DNA from: Gemmatimonadaceae bacterium
Lineage (GTDB): Bacteria; Gemmatimonadota; Gemmatimonadetes; Gemmatimonadales; Gemmatimonadaceae
NCBI GenBank assembly: GCA_017881465.1
Contig: JADGQV010000005.1
Span: 1 to 46,895, forward strand
Direction of reading: 5' to 3'
DNA: 46,895 bases
The first letter of the stretch is position 1, and the number at the start of each line of letters is the position of its first letter. The notes below the pieces were generated by a model. That model had not been told where the DNA came from. It was given only the letters and a program-made list of their open reading frames with translations, and ran no database searches. The position numbers and the translations under genes are program-made. Positions 28,219 to 37,969 of the stretch are shown one piece after another.

Positions 28219-29283
28219 ATGCGGGCCAGACGTCGCACTCTGGTTGGTCTCGCGTTCGCGAGCGCGCTGATCGGGTGCGCTTCGCCTCCTCCCCCACCTC
28301 CGAAGCCTGTCGTCGTCGGGCCTCCGACCGACACCGTAAGGATTCCGTTGACGGATCTGCTCGCGCGGACGTACTACGGAAATACCGGCGGAATATATCC
28401 CGGTGGAATCAACCAGCCGCCCGCTGACCACGATTCCGCCGCGCGTGCTCGGCGAAACTCGATCAAGCCCCTCGATGTGAATGGCGACGAGAGTCCGTTC
28501 GGGAAGTACGTGCTGCTCTCGATTGGAATGTCGAACGCGACGCAGGAGTGGTGCTCGCAGAGCTCTGGTCCGCCGTGCGCACCGTGGACATTCATGGGGA
28601 AAGCGGCGGCGGACCCGAGCGTCAATCATTACACGATGGTGATCGTGAATGGCGCCGCGGACGCCCAAGATGCGCCGGAGTGGAGATCGCCCACCTCTCC
28701 CAGCTACGATCGCATCAAGGTTGCGCGTCTCGCGCCGTTGGGGTTGAGCGAGAATCAGGTGCAGGCGGCGTGGGTCAAGCTGGATGATCCGAAGCCTTCG
28801 GTATCGCTTCCCGCCGACAGCGCCGATGCGAACGCCCTTCTCACGAATCTGGGCCTGGTTCTGCGCGCGCTGCGGGTTCGCTATCCGAATCTGCGCATCG
28901 TGTTTCTATCGAGTCGCATCTATGGCGGGTACGGGACGACCGATCTGAATCCCGAGCCGTACGCGTACGAGGGCGGCTTCTCGGTGAAGTGGGCGATCGA
29001 ATCGCAGATCAACGAGATGCGCGGATTGCCTGGGAATCCGCGTGCAGGAACTCTCAACTACACGAAGAAGTCAGCGCCGTTGATATTGTGGGGACCGTAC
29101 ATGTGGGCGGATGGAGCAACGCCGCGCTCCGACGGGCTGGCGTGGGAGCGGGCTGACTTCGAGGAAGATGGCACGCATCCTTCACAGAGTGGTGAGACCA
29201 AGGTCGGCGAGAGGCTGCTCGATTTCTTCAAGAATTCGCCTTATAGTCGTTGCTGGTTTGTGGTGAACGGGTATTGTCTATGA
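28219..29283 (+). CDS. SGNH-hydrolase-like lipoprotein
   Basis: Lipobox ALIGCASPPPPPP; YVLLSIGMSNATQEW; FEEDGTHPSQSGETKVGE (Asp-x-x-His block). Confidence 0.65.
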   Translation: MRARRRTLVGLAFASALIGCASPPPPPPKPVVVGPPTDTVRIPLTDLLARTYYGNTGGIYPGGINQPPADHDSAARARRNSIKPLDVNGDESPFGKYVLLSIGMSNATQEWCSQSSGPPCAPWTFMGKAAADPSVNHYTMVIVNGAADAQDAPEWRSPTSPSYDRIKVARLAPLGLSENQVQAAWVKLDDPKPSVSLPADSADANALLTNLGLVLRALRVRYPNLRIVFLSSRIYGGYGTTDLNPEPYAYEGGFSVKWAIESQINEMRGLPGNPRAGTLNYTKKSAPLILWGPYMWADGATPRSDGLAWERADFEEDGTHPSQSGETKVGERLLDFFKNSPYSRCWFVVNGYCL

Positions 29284-29293
29284 GAGAGTGCTT

Positions 29294-29800
29294 ATGCCGT
29301 TAGTGAAAATCGACGAGCTGCCCGACGACGCGCGCACCTGGGTGTTCGGCAGCGACCGCACCTTGGATGCGGGTGCGTCCGACACATTGCTGAAGGAAGT
29401 CGACCGTTTTCTCCCGCAGTGGAAGGCGCACGGCGCCCCGCTAACCGTCGGCAAAGACTGGAAGTACGGTCGCTTCCTCACAGTCGCGGTCGATCAATCG
29501 ACGGCGGGCGCATCTGGATGCTCGATTGACGGGCTTTTCCGAGCGCTCAAGGCGCTCGAGCCCCGTCTCGGCGCCAGTCTCGTTACGAGCGGACTCATCT
29601 TTTTCCGTGATGAAAAGGGCGTCATTGAGTCCGTCGACCGGGAAGAGTTCACGGCACTCGGCGCGGAGGGGAAAATCGCTCCCGACACTCATGTCTTCGA
29701 TCCAACCGTGACTACGCTGGGCGAATGGAAGGCGCGCTTCGAGCTCAACGTGGGTGATTCGTGGCATGCGAAGCTACTCGGGAAGAGCCAACCGGCGTGA
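29294..29800 (+). CDS. Conserved hypothetical protein resembling the short family often labelled 'ABC transporter ATPase' in Bacteroidota
   Basis: WKYGRFLTVAVDQSTAGASGCSIDGLFRALKALE; no Walker motifs. Confidence 0.6.
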   Translation: MPLVKIDELPDDARTWVFGSDRTLDAGASDTLLKEVDRFLPQWKAHGAPLTVGKDWKYGRFLTVAVDQSTAGASGCSIDGLFRALKALEPRLGASLVTSGLIFFRDEKGVIESVDREEFTALGAEGKIAPDTHVFDPTVTTLGEWKARFELNVGDSWHAKLLGKSQPA

Positions 29801-30219
29801 ACACTCACACGACGTACCTGACCTTCAACACAGAGAAGCGGCAGGAGATCATCGACATCACGGAAGAAGTCGAGAAATGCCGAGCGGCGGCGGGAGTCAC
29901 CGAGGGGATGGTACTGGTGTCGGCGATGCACATCTCGGCGTCGGTATTCGTGAACGATCACGAGCCCGGATTGTGGAAGGACATTCTCGATTGGCTCGAG
30001 AACAGAATCGCGCCGTGGTCGCCCGATGATTACCGGCACAACAGCGGCACCGGCGAGGACAACGCGGCGGCGCACCTTCGGTCACTGACGATCGGTCACG
30101 AAGTGATAGTGCCCGTTACGAGGGGGAAGCTCGATTTTGGTCCGTGGCAGCGCGTTTTTTATGGCGAGTGGGATGGTCAGCGTCCCAAGCGCGTGCTGAT
30201 CAAGGCAATGGGAGAGTAG
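29797..30219 (+). CDS. YjbQ family (UPF0047) protein
   Basis: GTG start; VSAMHISASVFVNDHEPGLWKDI, NAAAHLRSLTIGHEVIVPVTRGKLDFGPWQRVFYGEWDGQRPKRVLIK. Confidence 0.93.
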   Translation: MNTHTTYLTFNTEKRQEIIDITEEVEKCRAAAGVTEGMVLVSAMHISASVFVNDHEPGLWKDILDWLENRIAPWSPDDYRHNSGTGEDNAAAHLRSLTIGHEVIVPVTRGKLDFGPWQRVFYGEWDGQRPKRVLIKAMGE

Positions 30220-30463
30220 CGTCGGTCTTCTCGACCACTTCCTCGGCGCCGATGAATCCAATGCGGCTGTGAGTTCCGTCGCAGAAGGGTTTCATCACTG
30301 AGCCACCGCACCGACAGAGCGAGATTCTTGGCAGGCCTTCCGGCGTGGTTTTTCTTTTTTCCGGCGGAATGAGCACCGGATTTCCGTCGTGATCGATGAG
30401 GTTGATCTCGCCCATTACGACATAGGCGCCGTTTTTCCGAATCTGAATCGTGACGTCTGCCAT
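30200..30463 (-). CDS. CDGSH iron-sulfur domain protein
   Basis: ISLCRCGGSVMKPFCDGTH matches C-x-C-x2-S-x3-P-x-C-D-G-x-H. Confidence 0.93.
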   Translation of the reverse strand: MADVTIQIRKNGAYVVMGEINLIDHDGNPVLIPPEKRKTTPEGLPRISLCRCGGSVMKPFCDGTHSRIGFIGAEEVVEKTDATLPLP

Positions 30464-30498
30464 TCCCTGATCCTTATAAGTGAGCGCTTAGTCCAGTT

Positions 30499-30548
30499 CC
30501 AAGCACGTTACCACCATTGCGGCGAAGCCGCATCCGAAAAGTGCTTGG
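30499..30548. repeat. Nested hairpin in the sufU-CDGSH intergenic region
   Basis: CCAAGCAC (30499-30506)/GTGCTTGG (30541-30548) enclosing TGCGGC-GAA-GCCGCA (30518-30532). Confidence 0.6.
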
Positions 30549-30650
30549 CAGCTGCAAGGTACGTCGCACCGCAAAGTTTGTAATGGGCAGCAGCGGCCGA
30601 AGGACGTCGATCAACCGCGGAACTAATGAGAACGCGCCAGTGCGCCTTCC

Positions 30651-31103
30651 TTACGGAGATCGCTCGGCCAGCGCGCTCTCCAATGCATTCCATGCCAGCA
30701 GCGCACACTTCACCCGCGCCGGGAATCGCGCTACGCCGGAGAGCGCACGGAGGGGACCGAGCCGCGGGTCGTCCGCGGCTGACGCATTGCCGAGCATCAG
30801 ATCCCGGAATTGTTTCCTGATCGCGTCGATCTCCTCCGTGCTCTTTCCTTTCACGAGCTGAGTCATCATCGACGCCGAGGCCTGGGAGATCGAACAGCCG
30901 CGCCCAGAAAACTTGAGATCGCATACGCAATCGCCGTCGAACGCGACCTGAAGACCGATCTCGTCGCCGCAGAGCGGATTCTTTACCTCCACACTCGCGT
31001 CCGCTTTCTCGAGCGTTCCCTTGTTCCGCGGTCGCCGGTAGTGATCGAGAATCAGCTCCTGATAGAGCGCTCCGATCTCGGCCGCGCTCCTAGGCTGAGA
31101 CAT
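30651..31103 (-). CDS. sufU: SUF system NifU/IscU-like scaffold SufU
   Basis: ELILDHYRRPRNKGTLEKAD, NPLCGDEI, FSGRGCSISQASASMMTQLVKGK. Confidence 0.95.
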   Translation of the reverse strand: MSQPRSAAEIGALYQELILDHYRRPRNKGTLEKADASVEVKNPLCGDEIGLQVAFDGDCVCDLKFSGRGCSISQASASMMTQLVKGKSTEEIDAIRKQFRDLMLGNASAADDPRLGPLRALSGVARFPARVKCALLAWNALESALAERSP

Positions 31104-31129
31104 GTCGCCTCCCGATCCGGCGGAATCGG

Positions 31130-32344
31130 CTAGACCGGCGCATATCCAAAGATCTCCCTCGCCTTCAGGATCCCCGCGACAAGCGCTTCAATATCGCTCT
31201 CGTCGTTGTAGACGTAGAATGACGCCCGCGCTGTCCCGGGCACGTCGAGCCGCCGCATCAGCGGCTGTGCGCAGTGGTGACCGGCGCGAATGCAAACCCC
31301 CCCACCATCGAGAATTGTCGCGAGGTCGTGAGGATGCACATCGCCGAGCGTGAAGCTCAGTACGCCGCTCCGCTCGCTCGCGGGAGGTCCATAGATGTGC
31401 AGACCCTCGATCGCGGCGAGACGCTTCTGCGCCTCCGACATCAGCGCTCTCTCGTGCGAGAGCACGCGATCCATGCCAATGCCGTCGAGATACTCGACCG
31501 CGGCGGCGAGTCCGACAGCGTTGGCGGCGTTGGGAGTCCCCGCCTCGAACTTGTGCGGCAGCACGTTCCACGTCGTGCGATCGTCGTGCACGAACTCGAT
31601 CATGTCACCGCCCGTCTGGTACGGCGGCATCTCTTCCAGCATCTCGCGCCTGCCGATCAAGCCACCGATGCCCATCGGCCCAAGCATCTTGTGCCCACTG
31701 AAGGCGTAGAAATCAACGCCGAGCGAATCGAACGAGACAGGCAAGTGCGGAGCGCTCTGCGCACCATCGCAGACGAGGATCGCGTCGGTCTTCTCGCGCA
31801 CCAGGCGCGCGATTTCCGCGACCGGATTAATCGTGCCCAGCGCGTTCGACACGTGGCTGAACGTGACGATCTTCGTGCGCTCGTTGAGCAGCCCGCTCAG
31901 GAAATCGAGATCGATCTTTCCGTCAGAAGTGAGCTCGCAGACCCTGAACTTCGCGCCTCTCCTCATCGCGAGCACCTGCCACGGCACGAAATTCGAGTGA
32001 TGATCCATGGCGGTGACGACGATCTCGTCGCCGCTCGAGACGTTCGCCATTCCCCACGAGCTGGCGACGAGATTCAGGCCTTCCGTCGTTCCGCGCGTGA
32101 AGATGAGACAGTCTGAATCCCCGACGCCCAGGAATTGGGCGATCCGGACACGCGACTGGTGATAGCACTCGGTTGCTCGCACCGAAAGCGAATAGGCCCC
32201 GCGGTGCGGATTCGCGTTCGCCGTCTCGTAAAAGTTGCGGAGCGCGTCGAGAACCACCTTGGGCTTCTGCGACGTCGCCGCCGAGTCGAGGTAGTGGAGG
32301 CCCGGGTTGTTGGCAAGGAGGGGAAAGTCGCCGCGGACATTCAT
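31130..32344 (-). CDS. sufS: Cysteine desulfurase SufS
   Basis: HYLDSAATSQKP, AMDHHSNFVPWQ, YAFSGHKMLGPMGIGGL, IRAGHHCAQPLM. Confidence 0.96.
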   Translation of the reverse strand: MNVRGDFPLLANNPGLHYLDSAATSQKPKVVLDALRNFYETANANPHRGAYSLSVRATECYHQSRVRIAQFLGVGDSDCLIFTRGTTEGLNLVASSWGMANVSSGDEIVVTAMDHHSNFVPWQVLAMRRGAKFRVCELTSDGKIDLDFLSGLLNERTKIVTFSHVSNALGTINPVAEIARLVREKTDAILVCDGAQSAPHLPVSFDSLGVDFYAFSGHKMLGPMGIGGLIGRREMLEEMPPYQTGGDMIEFVHDDRTTWNVLPHKFEAGTPNAANAVGLAAAVEYLDGIGMDRVLSHERALMSEAQKRLAAIEGLHIYGPPASERSGVLSFTLGDVHPHDLATILDGGGVCIRAGHHCAQPLMRRLDVPGTARASFYVYNDESDIEALVAGILKAREIFGYAPV

Positions 32345-32484
32345 GGGACGCGCACCGTGTTCACTTCGCCGGTCCTGTAGATCTCGCTCAGTGCTGAGAT
32401 CTCGCCCTTGTACCGGACGAGACAAACCGCATCACCACTTGGGCGCACCCGTTGCAGGATCGTCCCCTCGGTCAGATCACTCAT
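32341..32484 (-). pseudogene. Short ORF resembling the N-terminal strands of a Rieske-type ferredoxin, lacking the cluster motifs
   Basis: MSDLTEGTILQRVRPSGDAVCLVRYKGEISALSEIYRTGEVNTVRVP*; ATGA overlap with the sufS start; no CxH. Confidence 0.4.
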
Positions 32485-32649
32485 CGAGGGCACTGGCTCG
32501 AACTCCGGGTTTCCGGCCGGCGAATCGGAAACGGGGCGGGAAGCTCCCGTCATTCGGGTCCTCTTATGTATGAAATCGGGCGGGCTCTGCACATTTTCCA
32601 GCGGCGTAAGTGCTGACGAGACAATGGGATAGAAAGACAAGACGTTCGC

Positions 32650-32686
32650 TTGACTATCCCGACAGAATTGCTTTAGATTGAATCTA
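32650..32686 (+). promoter_or_regulatory. Candidate sufB promoter/operator
   Basis: TTGACT (32650-32655), 18-nt spacer, TAGATT; overlaps perfect palindrome TAGATT-G-AATCTA (32674-32686). Confidence 0.4.
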
Positions 32687-32719
32687 CGCCGGGAAGTATA
32701 GAAACGCCAAGGAGTTGGA

Positions 32720-34156
<1,437 letters not shown>

Positions 34157-34182
34157 CGATCAGGCGCGCCAACTGAGCGACC

Positions 34183-34350
34183 ATGCTACTTCGGGGTCTG
34201 ATGGAGAGAATCCGCGCCGGCTGGGCCTGGCTCCGCTCCGGCCCGCGCACGCCGGGATATCCGTTCACCGCCAACTGGACGCTCTTCAGTCAGGCGGTGT
34301 ACGCCATACAAACAACATTCAATCACTGGTTTCATGCTCGAGATAAATGA
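34183..34350 (+). CDS. Candidate 55-aa small ORF between sufB and sufC
   Basis: MLLRGLMERIRAGWAWLRSGPRTPGYPFTANWTLFSQAVYAIQTTFNHWFHARDK*; below the ORF-track length cut-off; overlaps the sufC start by 17 bp. Confidence 0.35.
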   Translation: MLLRGLMERIRAGWAWLRSGPRTPGYPFTANWTLFSQAVYAIQTTFNHWFHARDK

Positions 34351-35095
34351 TCTGCACGCCGGAATAGGCGATCGGGAAATTCTGAAGGGCATCTCTCTCA
34401 ACGTGAAGGCCGGAGAGATACACGCCGTCATGGGGCCGAACGGCTCGGGCAAATCGACGCTCGCGCAAGTACTGGCGGGGAATCCCTCCTACGAAGTCAC
34501 CCGGGGAACGGTCAGCTACAATGGGCAGAACCTCCTCGAGATGGCTCCGGAAGTCAGGGCGCAAAATGGAATCTTCCTCGCGTTCCAGTATCCGGTGGAA
34601 ATCCCGGGTGTGTCCAACGCCTACTTCCTGCGCTCCGCGTACAACGAGATCCGCAAGGCGAACGGTCAGGAAGAAGTCGATCCGCTCGAGTTCCTCGACC
34701 TGGTGGAGGAGAAGCTCAAGCTCGTCGATATGGACGAGTCGATGCTCTCCCGCTCCGTGAATCATGGATTCTCAGGCGGCGAGAAGAAGCGAAACGAAAT
34801 CTTTCAAATGGCAGTTCTCTCGCCACGGCTCGCGATTCTGGACGAGACGGACTCGGGGCTCGACATTGACGCGCTGCGCATCGTCGCCGAGGGCGTCAAC
34901 AAGCTTCGCTCTCCGGACAAGGCGACGATCGTCGTCACGCACTATCAGCGGCTTCTCAACTACATCGTCCCGGATTATGTGCACGTGCTCGCCAACGGCC
35001 GCATCGTGAAGTCCGGCGGGAAGGAGCTGGCGCTTCAGCTCGAGGAGAAGGGCTACGACTGGTTGCAGGGGGCTGCTGCGGGGGCAGTTGCTTGA
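34334..35095 (+). CDS. sufC: Fe-S cluster assembly ATPase SufC
   Basis: Walker A GPNGSGKSTLA; FSGGEKKRNEIFQMAVLSPRLAILDETDSGLDIDAL. Confidence 0.97.
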   Translation: MLEINDLHAGIGDREILKGISLNVKAGEIHAVMGPNGSGKSTLAQVLAGNPSYEVTRGTVSYNGQNLLEMAPEVRAQNGIFLAFQYPVEIPGVSNAYFLRSAYNEIRKANGQEEVDPLEFLDLVEEKLKLVDMDESMLSRSVNHGFSGGEKKRNEIFQMAVLSPRLAILDETDSGLDIDALRIVAEGVNKLRSPDKATIVVTHYQRLLNYIVPDYVHVLANGRIVKSGGKELALQLEEKGYDWLQGAAAGAVA

Positions 35096-36444
35096 GCGAG
35101 ATCGCCACGATGAAGAAGGCCGGCGCGAGTTCCGTGACCACTCGTGCGCCCGGCTCGATAGAGGTGTATCGAGACGATTTCGAGGGCCAGCCGGGCGGGC
35201 CCGATTGGCTCTGGGCTCTGCGAAAGCAGGGAATGGCGCGATTCCAGGCGCTCGGGTTCCCCACGACGAAGAACGAAGACTGGCACTTCACGAGCGTTGC
35301 GCCGATCGCGGATCGCGCTTTTCGCCTGGCGCCACTCGAAGTTCGCGGCGTCAAGCGATCTGATCTCGCGCGCTTCAACTTCGGCGAGAACGCCTGGCAC
35401 ACGCTGGTCTTCGTGAACGGCGCGTTCTCGGAGGATCTTTCGTCCGCCGCTGTACTCGGCAAAGGCGTCCGGGTGAGCAGTCTCGCGCGCGCGATCAAAT
35501 CCGGGACAGCGGGCATTGAGCGCCACCTCGGCAAGATCGCGACGTTCGAGCAGCACACCTTCACCGCGCTCAACACGGCGTTCATCAACGATGGCGCGTT
35601 CGTCGAGCTCGCGGCCGACGCGATCGTCGAGCCGCCGATCCATCTCGTGTTCGTCTCGGAGGGAGAGGGCGTCTCGCATCCGCGGAATCTCATCGTCGCG
35701 GGGCGTCACTCGCGCGCGACCGTGATCGAGAGCTACGTCTCCCTGCGGGACAGCGGTTACTTCACCAACGCCGTGACCGAGGTCTCCCTGGGCGAAGGCG
35801 CGCACCTCGATCACTACAAACTCCAGCGCGAGAGCGAGAGCGCGTTCCACGTCGGCACGGTGCAGATCCGCGAGGCGCGCGACAGCCAGCTCCACTCCTT
35901 CTCACTCGCAGTGGGCGGCTCGCTCGCGCGCACGAATATCTATACATCGCTCGACGGAGATGCGGCAACCTGCACGCTCAACGGTCTCTACCTCACCGAC
36001 GGCACCCAGCACATAGACAACCAGACCAGTATCGAGCACATCGCTCCCAACTGCCCGAGCCACGAGCTGTACAAGGGCGTGCTCGACGGCCGCTCGCACG
36101 GGGTTTTCAACGGAAAGGTCTACGTTCATCCGGAGGCGCAGAAGACGGATGGCAAGCAGAGCAACAACAATCTCCTGCTCTCACCCAGCGCGCGCGTCGA
36201 TACCAAGCCACAGCTGGAAATCTTCGCCGACGATGTGAAGTGCACGCACGGCGCGACGGTGGGGCGGCTGGACGACCTGGCGATGTTCTACCTCAACAGC
36301 CGCGGGATCGGGCCGGAGACGGCGCGCATGCTTCTCACCTACGCGTTCGCGGCGGATGTCCTCGAGACGATAGAGCTTGAAGTCCTGAGGAAGGAGCTCG
36401 AGAAGATGGTGCTCGTGAGATTTGCCCATGATACGGTTGCGTGA
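35092..36444 (+). CDS. sufD: Fe-S cluster assembly protein SufD
   Basis: FPTTKNEDWHFTS, GLYLTDGTQHIDNQTSIEHIAPNCPSHELYKGVLDGRSHGVFNGKVYVHPEAQKTDGKQSN. TTG 35092 or ATG 35110. Confidence 0.95.
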   Translation: MSEIATMKKAGASSVTTRAPGSIEVYRDDFEGQPGGPDWLWALRKQGMARFQALGFPTTKNEDWHFTSVAPIADRAFRLAPLEVRGVKRSDLARFNFGENAWHTLVFVNGAFSEDLSSAAVLGKGVRVSSLARAIKSGTAGIERHLGKIATFEQHTFTALNTAFINDGAFVELAADAIVEPPIHLVFVSEGEGVSHPRNLIVAGRHSRATVIESYVSLRDSGYFTNAVTEVSLGEGAHLDHYKLQRESESAFHVGTVQIREARDSQLHSFSLAVGGSLARTNIYTSLDGDAATCTLNGLYLTDGTQHIDNQTSIEHIAPNCPSHELYKGVLDGRSHGVFNGKVYVHPEAQKTDGKQSNNNLLLSPSARVDTKPQLEIFADDVKCTHGATVGRLDDLAMFYLNSRGIGPETARMLLTYAFAADVLETIELEVLRKELEKMVLVRFAHDTVA

Positions 36445-36457
36445 CCTGAAGGGGCAT

Positions 36458-36615
36458 CTACAGAACCGAAGCAAGGAAAGTTAAAGTCGGGCATCTCCGC
36501 GGGTCTCACCATCCGCAGCGAGTGGGATCCCGACTTCGCAGCACCCGACGCCGCCGGAAAAGCTAAATAGCTTGAAGCGTATTTAGCCAAGGGCTCCCTG
36601 CTTCGGTTTTGTGGC
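36458..36615. repeat. Inverted-repeat-bounded intergenic element, copy 1
   Basis: Left CTACAGAACCGAAGCAAGGAAAG is the diverged inverse of right GGCTCCCTGCTTCGGTTTTGTGGC; internal AAGTCGGG/CCCGACTT and GCTAAATA/TATTTAGC stems. Confidence 0.55.
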
Positions 36616-36640
36616 TGGAAGCCGACGCACCAAGATGCCC

Positions 36641-36672
36641 GACTCTACCGTCCGACGGACTCTACCGTCCGA
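36641..36672. repeat. Short tandem duplication
   Basis: GACTCTACCGTCCGA occurs at 36641-36655 and 36658-36672, spanning the FHA gene stop codon. Confidence 0.8.
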
Positions 36673-37174
36673 GCAAGTAGAGAATGACCACGATGACAGC
36701 AATGGCGCCGATGATCACGTTCGTCGGAACTCTGCGCGGCGAATCGGGATCAAGATCGCCGGCCAGGATCGGGTGCTTGATGGTGTTGCGGCGGGTGTTG
36801 ATGTCCTTCTCGCGCTTGCTCGCTCCGGCCGGCTCGATCACCGCGACGCCCAGGGGAAGCCGCTTCGTGGTGAAAGTCAGAATCGCCGATCCCACTTCGA
36901 CCTTGTCGCCTTCGGCGAGGGAGCGGGGCTCGGCGAGCGTCATTCCGTTGACGGTCGTGGGATTAACGCCACACGGATGCAGAACGAATTTGCCATCCTC
37001 CGAACGCAGCTCCGCGTGATTGCGCGAAACGGCTGGCTCGCGAATGAGAATGTGGCTCGCGGCGTCGCGCCCGATCGTCAGCAATGAATTCCTGACGGGA
37101 TAGGCACGGCGCTCGAACTCGTATATGAGGTGGGCGCTGTCATCGCCCGGGGCTTGCAGAGCCATAAAAGCCAT
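36662..37174 (-). CDS. FHA domain protein with C-terminal TM helix
   Basis: YPVRNSLLTIGRDAASHILIREPAVSRNHAELR...HPCGVNPTTVNG; C-terminal VIIGAIAVIVVILYLLGR. Confidence 0.9.
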   Translation of the reverse strand: MAFMALQAPGDDSAHLIYEFERRAYPVRNSLLTIGRDAASHILIREPAVSRNHAELRSEDGKFVLHPCGVNPTTVNGMTLAEPRSLAEGDKVEVGSAILTFTTKRLPLGVAVIEPAGASKREKDINTRRNTIKHPILAGDLDPDSPRRVPTNVIIGAIAVIVVILYLLGR

Positions 37175-37323
37175 TCGTTCTCCGTGTGATTACAGGACGA
37201 ACGAGCCTTTGGACAGGCCACATAAAAAGGCTTGCGGAGAGCGCGAGTTTGGGCGGGGGCTCGTAGGCGGGGCCCGGAGCGCGTATTATACCGCCAACCC
37301 ACATTTAACTCCCCGGAGGTGGC

Positions 37324-37539
37324 ATGGCGACAAAACTCGAAAAAACCCTGAAGCGCGAGATCACGATCGACGGAAAGGCCTACATGGTGGCGATCTCGCC
37401 CGAGGGAGTTAAAGTCACCCAGAAGGGCTTCCGGAGAGGTCCGGAATTGACCTGGCGCGCCATCATCAGCGGCGAAGCCGAGATGGGGCAACAGCTCAAA
37501 TCATCGGTGGGCGGCACAGGGGGCGGCTCGGAGGAGTAA
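37324..37539 (+). CDS. Small conserved-looking hypothetical protein
   Basis: 71 aa, preceded by CCGGAGGTGGC ribosome-binding site. Confidence 0.65.
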   Translation: MATKLEKTLKREITIDGKAYMVAISPEGVKVTQKGFRRGPELTWRAIISGEAEMGQQLKSSVGGTGGGSEE

Positions 37540-37559
37540 AAGCGTCAAGGGTTGCCTGT

Positions 37560-37715
37560 GGGTTCATGTTCATCGGGAGATTCGGATTGCTCTGCACATC
37601 CGAAAGATGCTCCTGGATGATCACCCACCGGTCCTCCCCGTTTCTGAAAGACCGCCGTCCACGCGCCGCCAATGACGTGATTCATCGCCGTTAGCGTCAG
37701 GTGCGGGACCCGATA
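37560..37715 (-). pseudogene. Frameshifted SnoaL/DUF4440-like C-terminal remnant
   Basis: VPHLTLTAMNHVIGGAWTAVFQKR in one minus frame continues as EDRWVIIQEHLSDVQSNPN in another. Confidence 0.45.
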
Positions 37716-37969
37716 TGTGCTCGTCTATCTCATCGCGGCGAAGCTTAAAAGGCAGACCAGAATCGCGCGAGTCTCGCAATGGAGACAACGCCTGTCCCTC
37801 GCCGATGACACGCATTCTGAAAATCGACGTTAACCCCCGATTTCAAAGGGGGAGTGAACGGTGCGCCCGTTGCCTTTATAGATGGCGCCGGCGCGACTCA
37901 TATGTTCCTCGCCGGTGTACCACGACGCAAGAACAGTCATTCTCCCAGTCGTTGGGAAGAGGAGTTTTT

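Noticed and set aside
27298-28668. 456-aa minus-strand ORF
   Set aside because: Antisense across the CFA synthase, the 124-aa ORF and the SGNH lipoprotein; no recognisable motifs.
31274-32116. 280-aa plus-strand ORF
   Set aside because: Antisense to sufS; shadow ORF.
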